Source: Bathymodiolus brooksi
Lineage: Eukaryota; Mollusca; Bivalvia; Mytilida; Modiolidae
DNA: 64,000 nucleotides
Assembly: GCA_963680875.1 (NCBI GenBank)
Contig: OY804584.1
Span: 95,996,031-96,060,030 of the forward strand
Reading direction: 5' to 3'
Under the pieces are notes generated by a model. It did no database searches, had not been told where the DNA came from, and saw only the letters and a list, made by a program, of their open reading frames with translations. Below, one piece after another: positions 50,601 through 63,946 of this stretch. Within the stretch, counting starts at the first letter, position 1. The number at the start of each line of letters is the position of its first letter. Made by a program: the position numbers and the translations under genes.

Positions 50601-52561
50601 TTAATATAGGAGAGTTATGTAGTGAGTGGGAAAAGTACACCTCAGTGAAATTATATCTATTGTTGAGCTATACCGTTTTAATATAGGAAGAGGGTTATGT
50701 AGTGAGTAGGAAAAGTACACCTCAGTGAAATTATATCTAGTGATGAGCTATACCGTTTTAATATAGGAGGAGGGTTATGTAGTGAGTGGTAAAAGTACAA
50801 CTCAATGAAATTATATCTAGTGATGAGCTATACCGTTTTAATATAGGAGCAGGGTTATGTAATGCGTGGGAAAAGTTCACCTCAGTGAAATTATATCTAG
50901 TGTTGAGCTATACCGTTTTAATATAGGAAGAGGGTTATGTAGTGAGTAGGAAAAGTACACCTCAGTGAAATTATATCCAGTGATGAGCTATACCGTTTTA
51001 ATATAGGAAGAGGGTTATGTAGTGTGTGGGAAAAGTACACCTCAGTGAAATTATATCTAGTGTTGAGCTAAACTGCTTTAATATAGGAGAGTTATGTAGT
51101 GAGTGGGAAAAGTACACCTCAGTGAAATTATATCTAGTGTTGAGCTATACCGTTTTAATATAGGAAGAGGGTTATGTAGTGAGTAGGAAAAGTACACCTC
51201 AGTGAAATTATATCTAGTGATGAGCTATACCGTTTTAATATAGGAAGAGGGTTATGTAGTGAGTGGTAAAAGTACACCTCAGTGAAATTATATCTAGTGT
51301 TGAGCTATACCGTTTTAATATAGGAAGAGGGTTATGTAGTGAGTAGGAAAAGTGCACCTCAGTGAAATTATATCTAGTGTTGAGCTATACCATTTTAATA
51401 TAGGAGGAGGGTTATGTAGTGAGTGGGAAAAGTACACCTCAGTGAAATTATATCTAGTGTTGAGCTATACCGTTTTAATATAGGAGGAGGGTTATGTAGT
51501 GAGTGGTAAAAGTACAACTCAATGAAATTATATCTAGTGATGAGCTATACTGTTTTAATATAGGAGGAGGGTTATGTAATGAGTGGGAAAAGTACACCTC
51601 AGTGAAATTATATCTAGTGTTGAGCCATACTGCTTTAATATAGGAGGAGAGTTATGTAGTGAGTGGGAAAAGTACACCTCAGTGAAATTATATCTAGTGT
51701 TGAGCTATATCGTTTTAATATAGGAAGAGGGTTATGTAGTGAGTAGGAAAAGTACACCTCAGTGAAATTATATCTAGTGTTGAGCTATACTGCTTTAATA
51801 TAGGAGAGTTATGTAGTGAGTGGGAAAAGTACACCTCAGTGAAATTATATCTAGTGTTGAGCTATACCGTTTTAATATAGGAAGAGGGTTATGTAGTGAG
51901 TAGGAAAAGTACACCTCAGTGAAATTATATCCAGTGATGAGCTATACCGTTTTAATATAGGAAGAGGGTTATGTAGTGTGTGGGAAAAGTACACCTCAGT
52001 GAAATTATATCTAGTGTTGAGCTATACCGTTTTAATATAGGAAGAGGGTTATGTAGTGAGTAGGAAAAGTACACCTCAGTGAAATTATATCTAGTGTTGA
52101 GCTATACCATTTTAATATAGGAGGAGGGTTATGTAGTGAGTGGGAAAAGTACACCTCAGTGAAATTATATCTAGTGTTGAGCTATACCGTTTTAATATAG
52201 GAGGAGGGTTATGTAGTGGGTGGAAAAAGTACACCTTAGTGAAATTATATCTAGTGTTGAGCTATACCATTTTAATATAGGAAGAGGGTTATGTAGTGAG
52301 TGGGAAAAGTACACCTCAGTGAAATTATATCTAGTGTTGAGCTATACCGTTTTAATATAGGAAGAGGGTTATGTAGTGAGTGGGGTTAAGTACACCTCAG
52401 TGAAATTATATCTAGTGTTGAGCTATACTGTTTTAATATAGGAGGAGGGTTATGTAGTGAGTGGGGTTAAGTACACCTCAGTAAAATTATATCTAGTGTT
52501 GAGCTATACTGTTTTAATATAGGAAGAGGGTTATGTAGTGAGTGGGGTTAAGTACACCTCA
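47614..52561 (+). repeat. Array domain 3: GGGGTT cassette returns
   Basis: Three groups of three 81-bp ggggttaag monomers lie at 47614-47856, 48891-49133 and 52319-52561, each followed by an aatagg monomer and a 77-bp gtagtaag monomer (47937, 49214, 52642; an extra one at 48094). The segment from 48891 reads as a clear ordered series of haplotypes: three 81-mers, aatagg, the 77-mer, tttagtg, agtagg, aatggg, agtggt with caactca, gtgatgag with aatgcg, agttag, then a GAGAG 77-mer. The same order is seen in domain 1, so this block is probably a copy of, or a surviving relative of, domain 1. Confidence 0.8.
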
Positions 52562-55500
52562 GTGAAATTATATCTAGTGTTGAGCAATACCGTTTTAATA
52601 TAGGAAGAGGGTTATGTAGTGAATAGGAAAAGTACACCTCAGTGAAATTATATCTAGTGTTGAGCTATACTGTTTTAATATAGGAGGGTTATGTAGTAAG
52701 TGGGAAAAGTACACCTCAGTGAAATTATATCTAGTGTTGAGCTATACTGTTTTAATATAGGAGGAGGGTTATTTAGTGAGTGGGAAAAGTACACCTCAGT
52801 GAAATTATATCTAGTGTTGAGCTATACCGTTTTAATATAGGAAGAGGGTTATGTAGTGAGTAGGAAAAGTACACCTCAGTGAAATTATATCTAGTGTTGA
52901 GCTATACTGTTTTAATATAGGAGGAGGGTTATGTAGTGAATGGGAAAAGTACACCTCAGTGAAATTATATCTAGTGTTGAGCTATACCGTTTTAATATAG
53001 GAGGAGGGTTATGTAGTGAGTGGTAAAAGTACAACTCAATGAAATTATATCTAGTGATGAGCTATACCGTTTTAATATAGGAAGAGGGTTATGTAATGCG
53101 TGGGAAAAGTACACCTCAGTGAAATTATATCTAGTGTTGAGCAATACCGTTTTAATATAGGAGGAGGGTTATGTAGTGAGTTAAAAAAGTACAACTCAAC
53201 GAAATTATATCTAGTGTTGAGCTATACCGTTTTAATATAGGAAGAGGGTTATGTAGTGAGTAGGAAAAGTACACCTCAGTGAAATTATATCTAGTGTTGA
53301 GCTATACTGCTTTAATATAGGAGAGTTATGTAGTGAGTGGGAAAAGTACACCTCAGTGAAATTATATCTAGTGTTGAGCTATACCGTTTTAATATAGGAA
53401 GAGGGTTATGTAGTGAGTAGGAAAAGTACACCTCAGTGAAATTATATCTAGTGATGAGCTATGCCGTTTTAATATAGGAAGAGGGTTATATAGTGAGTGG
53501 TAAAAGTACACCTCAGTGAAATTATATCTAGTGTTGAGCTATACCGTTTTAATATAGGAAGAGGGTTATGTAGTGAGTAGGAAAAGTACACCCCAGTGAA
53601 ATTATATCTAGTGTTGAGCTATACCATTTAAATATAGGAGGAGGGTTATGTAGTGAGTGCGAAAAGTACACCCCAGTGAAATTATATCTAGTGTTGAGCT
53701 ATACCGTTTTAATATAGGAGGAGGGTTATGTAGTGAGTGGTAAAAGTACACCTCAGTGAAATTATATCTAGTGTTGAGCTATACTGTTTTAATATAGGAG
53801 GAGGGTTATGTAGTGAGTGGTAAAAGTACAACTCAATGAAATTATATCTAGTGATGAGCTATACCGTTTTAATATAGGAGGAGGGTTATGTAATGAGTGG
53901 GAAAAGTACACCTCAGTGACATTATATCTAGTGTTGAGCCATACTGCTTTAATATAGGAGGAGAGTTATGTAGTGAGTGGGAAAAGTACAACTCAATGAC
54001 ATTATATCTAGTGTTGAGCTATACCGTTTTAATATAGGAAGAGGGTTATGTAGTGAGTAGGAAAAGTACACCTCAGTGAAATTATATCTAGTGTTGAGCT
54101 ATACTGCTTTAATATAGGAGAGTTATGTAGTGAGTGGGAAAAGTACACCTCAGTGAAATTATATCTAGTGTTGAGCTATACTGCTTTAATATAGGAGAGT
54201 TATGTAGTGAGTGGGAAAAGTACACCTCAGTGAAATTATATCTAGTGTTGAGCTATACCGTTTTAATATAGGAAGAGGGTTATGTAGTGAGTGGGAAAAG
54301 TACACCTCAGTGAAATTATATCTAGTGTTGAGCTATACTGCTTTAATATAGGAGAGTTATGTAGTGAGTGGGAAAGGTACACCTCAGTGAAATTATATCT
54401 AGTGTTGAGCTATACCGTTTTAATATAGGAGGAGGGTTATGTAGTGAGTGGGAAAAGTACACCTCAGTGAAATTATATCTAGTGTTGAGCCATACTGCTT
54501 TAATATAGGAGGAGAGTTATGTAGTGAGTGGGAAAAGTACAACTCAATGACATTATATCTAGTGTTGAGCTATACCGTTTTAATATAGGAAGAGGGTTAT
54601 GTAGTGAGTAGGAAAAGTACACCTCAGTGAAATTATATCTAGTGTTAGGCTATACCGTTTTAATATAGGAAGAGGGTTATGTAGTGAGTAGGAAAAGTAC
54701 ACTTCAGTGAAATTATATCTAGTGTTGAGCTATACCGTTTTAATATAGGAGGAGGGTTATGTAGTGAGTGGGAAAAGTACACCTCAGTGAAATTATATCT
54801 AGTGTTGAGCTATACCGTTTTAATATAGGAGGAGGGTTATGTAGTGAGTGGTAAAAGTACACCTCAGTGAAATTATATCTAGTGTTGAGCTATACTGTTT
54901 TGATATAGGAGGAGGGTTATGTAGTGAGTGGGAAAAGTACATCTCAGTGAAATTATATCTAGTGTTGAGCTATACCGTTTTAATATAGGAGGAGGGTTAT
55001 GTAGTGAGTGGGAAAAGTACACCTCAGTGAAATTATATCTAGTGTTGAGCTATACCGTTTTAATATAGGAGGAGGGTTATGTAGTGAGTGGTAAAAGTAC
55101 AACTCAATGAAATTATATCTAGTGATGAGCTATACCGTTTTAATATAGGAGGAGGGTTATGTAGTGAGTGGTAAAAGTACAACTCAATGAAATTATATCT
55201 AGTGATGAGCTATACCGTTTTAATATAGGAGGAGGGTTATGTAATGAGTGGGAAAAGTACACCTCAGTGAAATTATATCTAGTGTTGAGCTATACCGTTT
55301 AAATATAGGAGGAGGGTTATGTAGTGAGTTAGAAAAGTACAACTCAATGAAATTATATCTAGTGTTGAGCTATACCATTTTAATATAGGAAGAGGGTTAT
55401 GTAGTGAGTAGGAAAAGTACACCTCAGTGAAATTATATCTAGTGTTGAGCTATACTGCTTTAATATAGGAGAGTTATGTAGTGAGTGGGAAAAGTACACC

Positions 55501-55629
55501 TCAGTGAAATTATATCTAGTGTTGGGCAATACCGTTTTAATATAGGAGGAGGGTTATGTAGTGAGTGGGAAAAGTACAACTCAATGAAATTATATCTAGT
55601 GTTGAGCTATACTGCTTTAATATAGGAGA

Positions 55630-57947
55630 GTTATGTAGTGAGTGGGAAAAGTACACCTCAGTGAAATTATATCTAGTGATGAGCTATACCGTTTTAATAT
55701 AGGAAGAGGGTTATGTAGTGTGTGGGAAAAGTACACCTCCGTGAAATTATATCTAGTGTTGAGCTATACCGTTTTAATATAGGAAGAGGGTTATGTAGTG
55801 AGTAGGAAAAGTACACCTCAGTGAAATTATATCTAGTGTTGAGCTATACCATTTTAATATAGGAGGAGGGTTATGTAGTGAGTGGGAAAAGTACACCTCA
55901 GTGAAATTATATCTAGTGTTGAGCTATACCGTTTTAATATAGGAGGAGGGTTATGTAGTGAGTTAGAAAAGTACAACTCAATGAAATTATATCTAGTGTT
56001 GAGCTATACCATTTTAATATAGGAAGAGGGTTATGTAGTGAGTAGGAAAAGTACACCTCAGTGAAATTATATCTAGTGTTGAGCTATACTGCTTTAATAT
56101 AGGAGAGTTATGTAGTGAGTGGGAAAAGTACACCTCAGTGAAATTATATCTAGTGTTGAGCTATACCGTTTTAATATAGGAGGAGGGTTATGTAGTGAGT
56201 GGGAAAAGTACAACTCAATGAAATTATATCTAGTGTTGAGCTATACTGCTTTAATATAGGAGAGTTATGTAGTGAGTGGGAAAAGTACACCTCAGTGAAA
56301 TTATATCTAGTGTTGAGCTATACCGTTTTAATATAGGAAGAGGGTTATGTAGTGAGTAGGAAAAGTACACCTCAGTGAAATTATATCTAGTGTTGAGCTA
56401 TACCATTTTAATATAGGAGGAGGGTTATGTAGTGAGTGGGAAAAGTACACCTCAGTGAAATTATATCTAGTGTTGAGCTATACCGTTTTAATATAGGAGG
56501 AGGGTTATGTAGTGAGTTAGAAAAGTACAACTCAATGAAATTATATCTAGTGTTGAGCTATACCATTTTAATATAGGAAGAGGGTTATGTAGTGAGTAGG
56601 AAAAGTACACCTCAGTGAAATTATATCTAGTGTTGAGCTATACTGCTTTAATATAGGAGAGTTATGTAGTGAGTGGGAAAAGTACACCTCAGTGAAATTA
56701 TATCTAGTGTTGAGCTATACCGTTTTAATATAGGAGGAGGGTTATGTAGTGAGTGGGAAAAGTACAACTCAATGAAATTATATCTAGTGTTGAGCTATAC
56801 TGCTTTAATATAGGAGAGTTATGTAGTGAGTGGGAAAAGTACACCTCAGTGAAATTATATCTAGTGATGAGCTATACCGTTTTAATATAGGAAGAGGGTT
56901 ATGTAGTGTGTGGGAAAAGTACACCTCCGTGAAATTATATCTAGTGTTGAGCTATACCGTTTTAATATAGGAAGAGGGTTATGTAGTGAGTAGGAAAAGT
57001 ACACCTCAGTGAAATTATATCTAGTGTTGAGCTATACCATTTTAATATAGGAGGAGGGTTATGTAGTGAGTGGAAAAAGTACACCTCAGTGAAATTATAT
57101 CTAGTGTTGAGCTATACCGTTTTAATATAGGAAGAGGGTTATGTAGTGAGTAGGAAAAGTACACCTCAATGAAATTATATCTAGTGTTGAGCTATACCGT
57201 TTTAATATAGGAGGAGGGTTATGTAGTGAGTGGGAAAAGTACAACTCAATGAAATTATATCTAGTGTTGAGCTATACTGCTTTAATATAGGAGAGTTATG
57301 CAGTGAGTGGGAAAAGTACACCTCAGTGAAATTATATCTAGTGATGTGCTATACCGTTTTAATATAGGAAGAGGGTTATGTAGTGTGTGGGAAAAGTACA
57401 CCTCCGTGAAATTATATCTAGTGTTGAGCTATACCGTTTTAATATAGGAAGAGGGTTATGTAGTGAGTAGGAAAAGTACACCTCAGTGAAATTATATCTA
57501 GTGTTGAGCTATACCATTTTAATATAGGAGGAGGGTTATGTAGTGAGTGGGAAAAGTACACCTCAGTGAAATTATATCTAGTGTTGAGCTATACCGTTTT
57601 AATATAGGAAGAGGGTTATGTAGTGAGTAGGAAAAGTACACCTCAATGAAATTATATCTAGTGTTGAGCTATTCCATTTTAATATAGGAGGAGGGTTATG
57701 TAGTGAGTGGGAAAAGTACACCTCAGTGAAATTATATCTAGTGTTGAGCTATACCGTTTTAATTTAGGAGGAGGGTTATGTAGTGAGTGGTAAAAGTACA
57801 CCTCAGTGAAATTATATCTAGTGTTGAGCCATACTCTTTTAACATAGGAGGAGGGTTATGTAGTGAGTGGGAAAAATACATCTCAGTGAAATTATATCTA
57901 GTGTTGAGCTGTACCGTTTTAATATAGGAGGAGGGTTATGTAGTGAG
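55630..57947 (+). repeat. 3274-bp-spaced duplicated block, copy 1
   Basis: Matches 58904-61221 at an offset of 3274 bp with only a handful of differences. Shared markers are tgtggg with cctccgtg, atgcagtg (57298 and 60572), attccatttt (57671 and 60945), ccatactctttt with aacatagg and gctgtacc (57907 and 61181). The match ends inside the 92-bp chimeric monomer, after which this copy matches the downstream array at a different offset (3736 bp). Confidence 0.85.
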
Positions 57948-57977
57948 TTATGTAGTGAGTGGGAAAAGTACATCTCA
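57886..57977 (+). repeat. 92-bp chimeric monomer, out-of-register junction
   Basis: The only monomer longer than 81 bp. After gtgagcg-free normal sequence to position 62 it reads ttatgtagtgag again, a 12-bp apparent duplication. The length fits exactly a join of the first 62 bp of an ordinary monomer to the last 30 bp of a GAGAG-type 77-bp monomer, with GAG as the shared bases at the joint. Upstream of it the sequence matches the downstream array at offset 3274, downstream at offset 3736, so seven monomers present at 61160-61713 are represented by this one. A simple 12-bp slippage duplication is the alternative. Confidence 0.8.
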
Positions 57978-58903
57978 GTGAAATTATATCTAGTGTTGAG
58001 CTATACCGTTTTAATATAGGAAGAGGGTTATGTAGTGAGTGGGAAAAGTACACCTCAGTGAAATTATATCTAGTGTTGAGCTATACTGCTTTAATATAGG
58101 AGAGTTATGTAGTGAGTGGGAAAAGTACACCTCAGTGAAATTATATCTAGTGTTGAGCTATACCGTTTTAATATAGGAAGAGGGTTATGTAGTGAGTAGG
58201 AAAAGTACACTTCAGTGAAATTATATCTAGTGTTGAGCTATACCATTTTAATATAGGAGGAGGGTTATGTAGTGAGTGGGAAAAGTACACCTCAGTGAAA
58301 TTATATCTAGTGTCGAGCTATACCGTTTTAATATAGGAGGAGGGTTATGTAGTGAGTGGTAAAAGTACACCTCAGTGAAATTATATCTAGTGTTGAGCTA
58401 TACTGTTTTAATATAGGAGCAGGGTCATGTAGTGAGTGGGAAAAGTACATCTCAGTGAAATTATATCTAGTGTTGAGCTATACCGTTTTAATATAGGAGG
58501 AGGGTTATGTAGTGAGTGGGAAAAGTACACCTCAGTGAAATTATATCTAGTGTTGAGCTATACCGTTTTAATATAGGAGGAGGGTTATGTAGTGAGTGGT
58601 AAAAGTACAACTCAATGAAATTATATCTAGTGATGAGCTATACCGTTTTAATATAGGAGGAGGGTTATGTAGTGAGTGGTAAAAGTACAACTCAATGAAA
58701 TTATATCTAGTGATGAGCTATACCGTTTTAATATAGGAGGAGAGTTATGTAATGCGTGGGAAAAGTACACCTCCGTGAAATTATATCTAGTGTTGAGCTA
58801 TACCGTTTTAATATAGGAAGAGGGTTATGTAGTGAGTAGGAAAAGTACACCTCAGTGAAATTATATCTAGTGTTGAGCTATACCATTTTAATATAGGAGG
58901 AGG

Positions 58904-61221
58904 GTTATGTAGTGAGTGGGAAAAGTACACCTCAGTGAAATTATATCTAGTGATGAGCTATACCGTTTTAATATAGGAAGAGGGTTATGTAGTGTGTGGG
59001 AAAAGTACACCTCCGTGAAATTATATCTAGTGTTGAGCTATACCGTTTTAATATAGGAAGAGGGTTATGTAGTGAGTAGGAAAAGTACACCTCAGTGAAA
59101 TTATATCTAGTGTTGAGCTATACCATTTTAATATAGGAGGAGGGTTATGTAGTGAGTGGGAAAAGTACACCTCAGTGAAATTATATCTAGTGTTGAGCTA
59201 TACCGTTTTAATATAGGAGGAGGGTTATGTAGTGAGTTAGAAAAGTACAACTCAATGAAATTATATCTAGTGTTGAGCTATACCATTTTAATATAGGAAG
59301 AGGGTTATGTAGTGAGTAGGAAAAGTACACCTCAGTGAAATTATATCTAGTGTTGAGCTATACTGCTTTAATATAGGAGAGTTATGTAGTGAGTGGGAAA
59401 AGTACACCTCAGTGAAATTATATCTAGTGTTGAGCTATACCGTTTTAATATAGGAGGAGGGTTATGTAGTGAGTGGGAAAAGTACAACTCAATGAAATTA
59501 TATCTAGTGTTGAGCTATACTGCTTTAATATAGGAGAGTTATGTAGTGAGTGGGAAAAGTACACCTCAGTGAAATTATATCTAGTGTTGAGCTATACCGT
59601 TTTAATATAGGAAGAGGGTTATGTAGTGAGTAGGAAAAGTACACCTCAGTGAAATTATATCTAGTGTTGAGCTATACCATTTTAATATAGGAGGAGGGTT
59701 ATGTAGTGAGTGGGAAAAGTACACCTCAGTGAAATTATATCTAGTGTTGAGCTATACCGTTTTAATATAGGAGGAGGGTTATGTAGTGAGTTAGAAAAGT
59801 ACAACTCAATGAAATTATATCTAGTGTTGAGCTATACCATTTTAATATAGGAAGAGGGTTATGTAGTGAGTAGGAAAAGTACACCTCAGTGAAATTATAT
59901 CTAGTGTTGAGCTATACTGCTTTAATATAGGAGAGTTATGTAGTGAGTGGGAAAAGTACACCTCAGTGAAATTATATCTAGTGTTGAGCTATACCGTTTT
60001 AATATAGGAGGAGGGTTATGTAGTGAGTGGGAAAAGTACAACTCAATGAAATTATATCTAGTGTTGAACTATACTGCTTTAATATAGGAGAGTTATGTAG
60101 TGAGTGGGAAAAGTACACCTCAGTGAAATTATATCTAGTGATGAGCTATACAGTTTTAATATAGGAAGAGGGTTATGTAGTGTGTGGGAAAAGTACACCT
60201 CCGTGAAATTATATCTAGTGTTGAGCTATACCGTTTTAATATAGGAAGAGGGTTATGTAGTGAGTAGGAAAAGTACACCTCAGTGAAATTATATCTAGTG
60301 TTGAGCTATACCATTTTAATATAGGAGGAGGGTTATGTAGTGAGTGGGAAAAGTACACCTCAGTGAAATTATATCTAGTGTTGAGCTATACCGTTTTAAT
60401 ATAGGAAGAGGGTTATGTAGTGAGTAGGAAAAGTACACCTCAATGAAATTATATCTAGTGTTGAGCTATACCGTTTTAATATAGGAGGAGGGTTATGTAG
60501 TGAGTGGGAAAAGTACAACTCAATGAAATTATATCTAGTGTTGAGCTATACTGCTTTAATATAGGAGAGTTATGCAGTGAGTGGGAAAAGTACACCTCAG
60601 TGAAATTATATCTAGTGATGAGCTATACCGTTTTAATATAGGAAGAGGGTTATGTAGTGTGTGGGAAAAGTACACCTCCGTGAAATTATATCTAGTGTTG
60701 AGCTATACCGTTTTAATATAGGAAGAGGGTTATGTAGTGAGTAGGAAAAGTACACCTCAGTGAAATTATATCTAGTGTTGAGCTATACCATTTTAATATA
60801 GGAGGAGGGTTATGTAGTGAGTGGGAAAAGTACACCTCAGTGAAATTATATCTAGTGTTGAGCTATACCGTTTTAATATAGGAAGAGGGTTATGTAGTGA
60901 GTAGGAAAAGTACACCTCAATGAAATTATATCTAGTGTTGAGCTATTCCATTTTAATATAGGAGGAGGGTTATGTAGTGAGTGGGAAAAGTACACCTCAG
61001 TGAAATTATATCTAGTGTTGAGCTATACCGTTTTAATTTAGGAGGAGGGTTATGTAGTGAGTGGTAAAAGTACACCTCAGTGAAATTATATCTAGTGTTG
61101 AGCCATACTCTTTTAACATAGGAGGAGGGTTATGTAGTGAGTGGGAAAAATACATCTCAGTGAAATTATATCTAGTGTTGAGCTGTACCGTTTTAATATA
61201 GGAGGAGGGTTATGTAGTGAG
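58904..61221 (+). repeat. 3274-bp-spaced duplicated block, copy 2
   Basis: Counterpart of 55630-57947. Here the monomer with gctgtacc continues normally into agtggtaaaag and caactcaatg, then aatgcg, agtagg and a GAGAG 77-bp monomer. Visible differences from copy 1 include gttgaact near 60065, cagtttt near 60150 and gatgagc near 60613 where copy 1 has gatgtgc. Confidence 0.85.
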
Positions 61222-63946
61222 TGGTAAAAGTACAACTCAATGAAATTATATCTAGTGATGAGCTATACTGTTTTAATATAGGAGGAGGGTTATGTAATGC
61301 GTGGGAAAAGTACACCTCAGTGAAATTATATCTAGTGTTGAGCTATACCGTTTTAATATAGGAAGAGGGTTATGTAGTGAGTAGGAAAAGTACACCTCAG
61401 TGAAATTATATCTAGTGTTGAGCTATACTGCTTTAATATAGGAGAGTTATGTAGTGAGTGGGAAAAGTACACCTCAGTGAAATTATATCTAGTGTTGAGC
61501 TATACCGTTTTAATATAGGAGGAGGGTTATGTAGTGAGTGGGAAAAGTACACCTCAGTGAAATTATATCTAGTGTTGAGCCATACTGCTTTAATATAGGA
61601 GGAGAGTTATGTAGTGAGTGGGAAAAGCACACCTCAGTGAAATTATATCTAGTGTTGAGCTATACTGCTTTAATATAGGAGAGTTATGTAGTGAGTGGGA
61701 AAAGTACACCTCAGTGAAATTATATCTAGTGTTGAGCTATACCGTTTTAATATAGGAAGAGGGTTATGTAGTGAGTGGGAAAAGTACACCTCAGTGAAAT
61801 TATATCTAGTGTTGAGCTATACTGCTTTAATATAGGAGAGTTATGTAGTGAGTGGGAAAAGTACACCTCAGTGAAATTATATCTAGTGTTGAGCTATACC
61901 GTTTTAATATAGGAAGAGGGTTATGTAGTGAGTAGGAAAAGTACACTTCAGTGAAATTATATCTAGTGTTGAGCTATACCATTTTAATATAGGAGGAGGG
62001 TTATGTAGTGATTGGGAAAAGTACACCTCAGTGAAATTATATCTAGTGTCGAGCTATACCGTTTTAATATAGGAGGAGGGTTATGTAGTGAGTGGGAAAA
62101 GTACATCTCAGTGAAATTATATCTAGTGTTGAGCTATACCGTTTTAATATAGGAGGAGGGTTATGTAGTGAGTGGGAAAAGTACACCTCAGTGAAATTAT
62201 ATCTAGTGTTGAGCTATACCGTTTTAATATAGGAGGAGGGTTATGTAGTGAGTGGTAAAAGTACAACTCAATGAAATTATATCTAGTGATGAGCTATACC
62301 GTTTTAATATAGGAGGAGGGTTATGTAGTGAGTGGTAAAAGTACAACTCAATGAAATTATATCTAGTGATGAGCTATACCGTTTTAATATAGGAGGAGAG
62401 TTATGTAATGCGTGGGAAAAGTACACCTCAGTGAAATTATATCTAGTGTTGAGCTATACCGTTTTAATATAGGAGGAGGGTTATGTAGTGAGTTAGAAAA
62501 GTACAACTCAATGAAATTATATCTAGTGTTGAGCTATACCGTTTTAATATAGGAAAAGGGTTATGTAGTGAGTAGGAAAAGTACACCTCAGTGAAATTAT
62601 ATCTAGTGTTGAGCTATACTGCTTTAATATAGGAGAGTTATGTAGTGAGTGGGAAAAGTACACCTCAGTGAAATTATATCTAGTGTTGAGCTATACCATT
62701 TTAATATAGGAAGAGGGTTATGTAGTGAGTAGGAAAAGTACACCTCAGTGAAATTATATCTAGTGATGAGCTATACCGTTTTAATATAGGAAGAGGGTTA
62801 TGTAGTATGTGGGAAAAGTACACCTCAGTGAAATTATATCTAGTGTTGAGCTATACCGTTTTAATATAGGAAGAGGGTTATGTAGTGAGTAGGAAAAGTA
62901 CACCTCAGTGAAATTATATCTAGTGTTGAGCTATACCATTTTAATATAGGAGGAGGGTTATGTAGTGATTGGGAAAGTACACCTCAGTGAAATTATATCT
63001 AGTGTTGAGCTATAACGTTTTAATATAGGAAGAGGGTTATGTAGTGAGTAGGAAAATTACACCTCAATGAAATTATATCTAGTGTTGAGCTATATCATTT
63101 TAATATAGGAGGAGGGTTATGTAGTGAGTGGGAAAAGTACACCTCAGTGAAATTATATCTAGTGTTGAGCTATACCGTTTTAATTTAGGAGGAGGGTTAT
63201 GTAGTGAGTGGTAAAAGTACACCTCAGTGAAATTATATCTAGTGTTGAGCTATACTGTTTTAATATAGGAGGAGGGTTATGTAGTGAGTGGGAAAAATAC
63301 ATCTCAGTGAAATTATATCTAGTGTTGAGCTGTACCGTTTTAATATAGGAGGAGGGTTATGTAGTGAGTGGTAAAAGTACATCTCAATGAAATTATATCT
63401 AGTGATGAGCTAGACTGTTTTAATATAGGAGGAGGGTTATGTAATGCGTGGGAAAAGTACACCTCAGTGAAATTATATCTAGTGTTGAGCTATACCGTTT
63501 TAATATAGGAAGAGGGTTATGTAGTGAGTAGGAAAAGTACACCTCAGTGAAATTATATCTAGTGTTGAGCTATACCATTTTAATATAGGAGGAGGGTTAT
63601 GTAGTGAGTGGGAAAAGTACACCTCAGTGAAATTATATCTAGTGTTGAGCTATACCGTTTTAATATTGGAAGAGGGTTATGTAGTGAGTAGGAAAAGTAC
63701 ACCTCAATGAAATTATATCTAGTGTTGAGCTATACCATTTTAATATAGGAGGAGGGTTATGTAGTGAGTGGGAAAAGTACACCTCAGTGAAATTATATCT
63801 AGTGTTGAGCTATACTGTTTTAATATAGGAGGAGGGTTATGTAATGCGTGGGAAAAGTACACCTCAGTGAAATTATATCTAGTGTTGAGCTATACCGTTT
63901 TAATATAGGAAGAGGGTTATGTAGTGAGTAGGAAAAGTACACCTCA

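Larger units (their letters stand above)
2720..52718 (+). repeat. 77-bp monomer subfamily S2 (gtagtaag), 15 copies
   Basis: This second 77-bp type has also lost a triplet from the AGG run but keeps actgttttaat (attctgtttt in some) and has gtagtaagtggg downstream. Starts: 2720, 3520, 4876, 8310, 9344, 12861, 15096, 19890, 23966, 25406, 27086, 47937, 48094, 49214, 52642. It follows an aatagg monomer that closes an 81-bp ggggttaag group in most cases. The copies at 8310 and 9344 have ggagag, and the copy at 2720 has ggagcg. S2 is absent from 27.2 to 47.9 kb and after 52.7 kb. Confidence 0.86.
1921..62667 (+). repeat. 77-bp monomer subfamily S1 (ctgc...ggagag), 49 copies
   Basis: These monomers have lost one AGG triplet from aggaggaggg and carry actgctttaat upstream. 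Starts: 1921, 6472, 7270, 8627, 9661, 11658, 13498, 15733, 17650, 18687, 20527, 22367, 28845, 30284, 30601, 32040, 34036, 35554, 37070, 38428, 40424, 42821, 44339, 46336, 49851, 50568, 51045, 51762, 53279, 54076, 54153, 54310, 55427, 55584, 56061, 56218, 56615, 56772, 57249, 58058, 59335, 59492, 59889, 60046, 60523, 61400, 61637, 61794, 62591. They resemble the 80-bp ccatactgc...ggaggagag monomers, from which loss of a triplet would produce them. Confidence 0.88.

Noticed and set aside
54076..54386. Three 77-bp monomers within four units as a distinct element
   Set aside because: They are ordinary S1 monomers placed next to each other by local duplication, with no new sequence.
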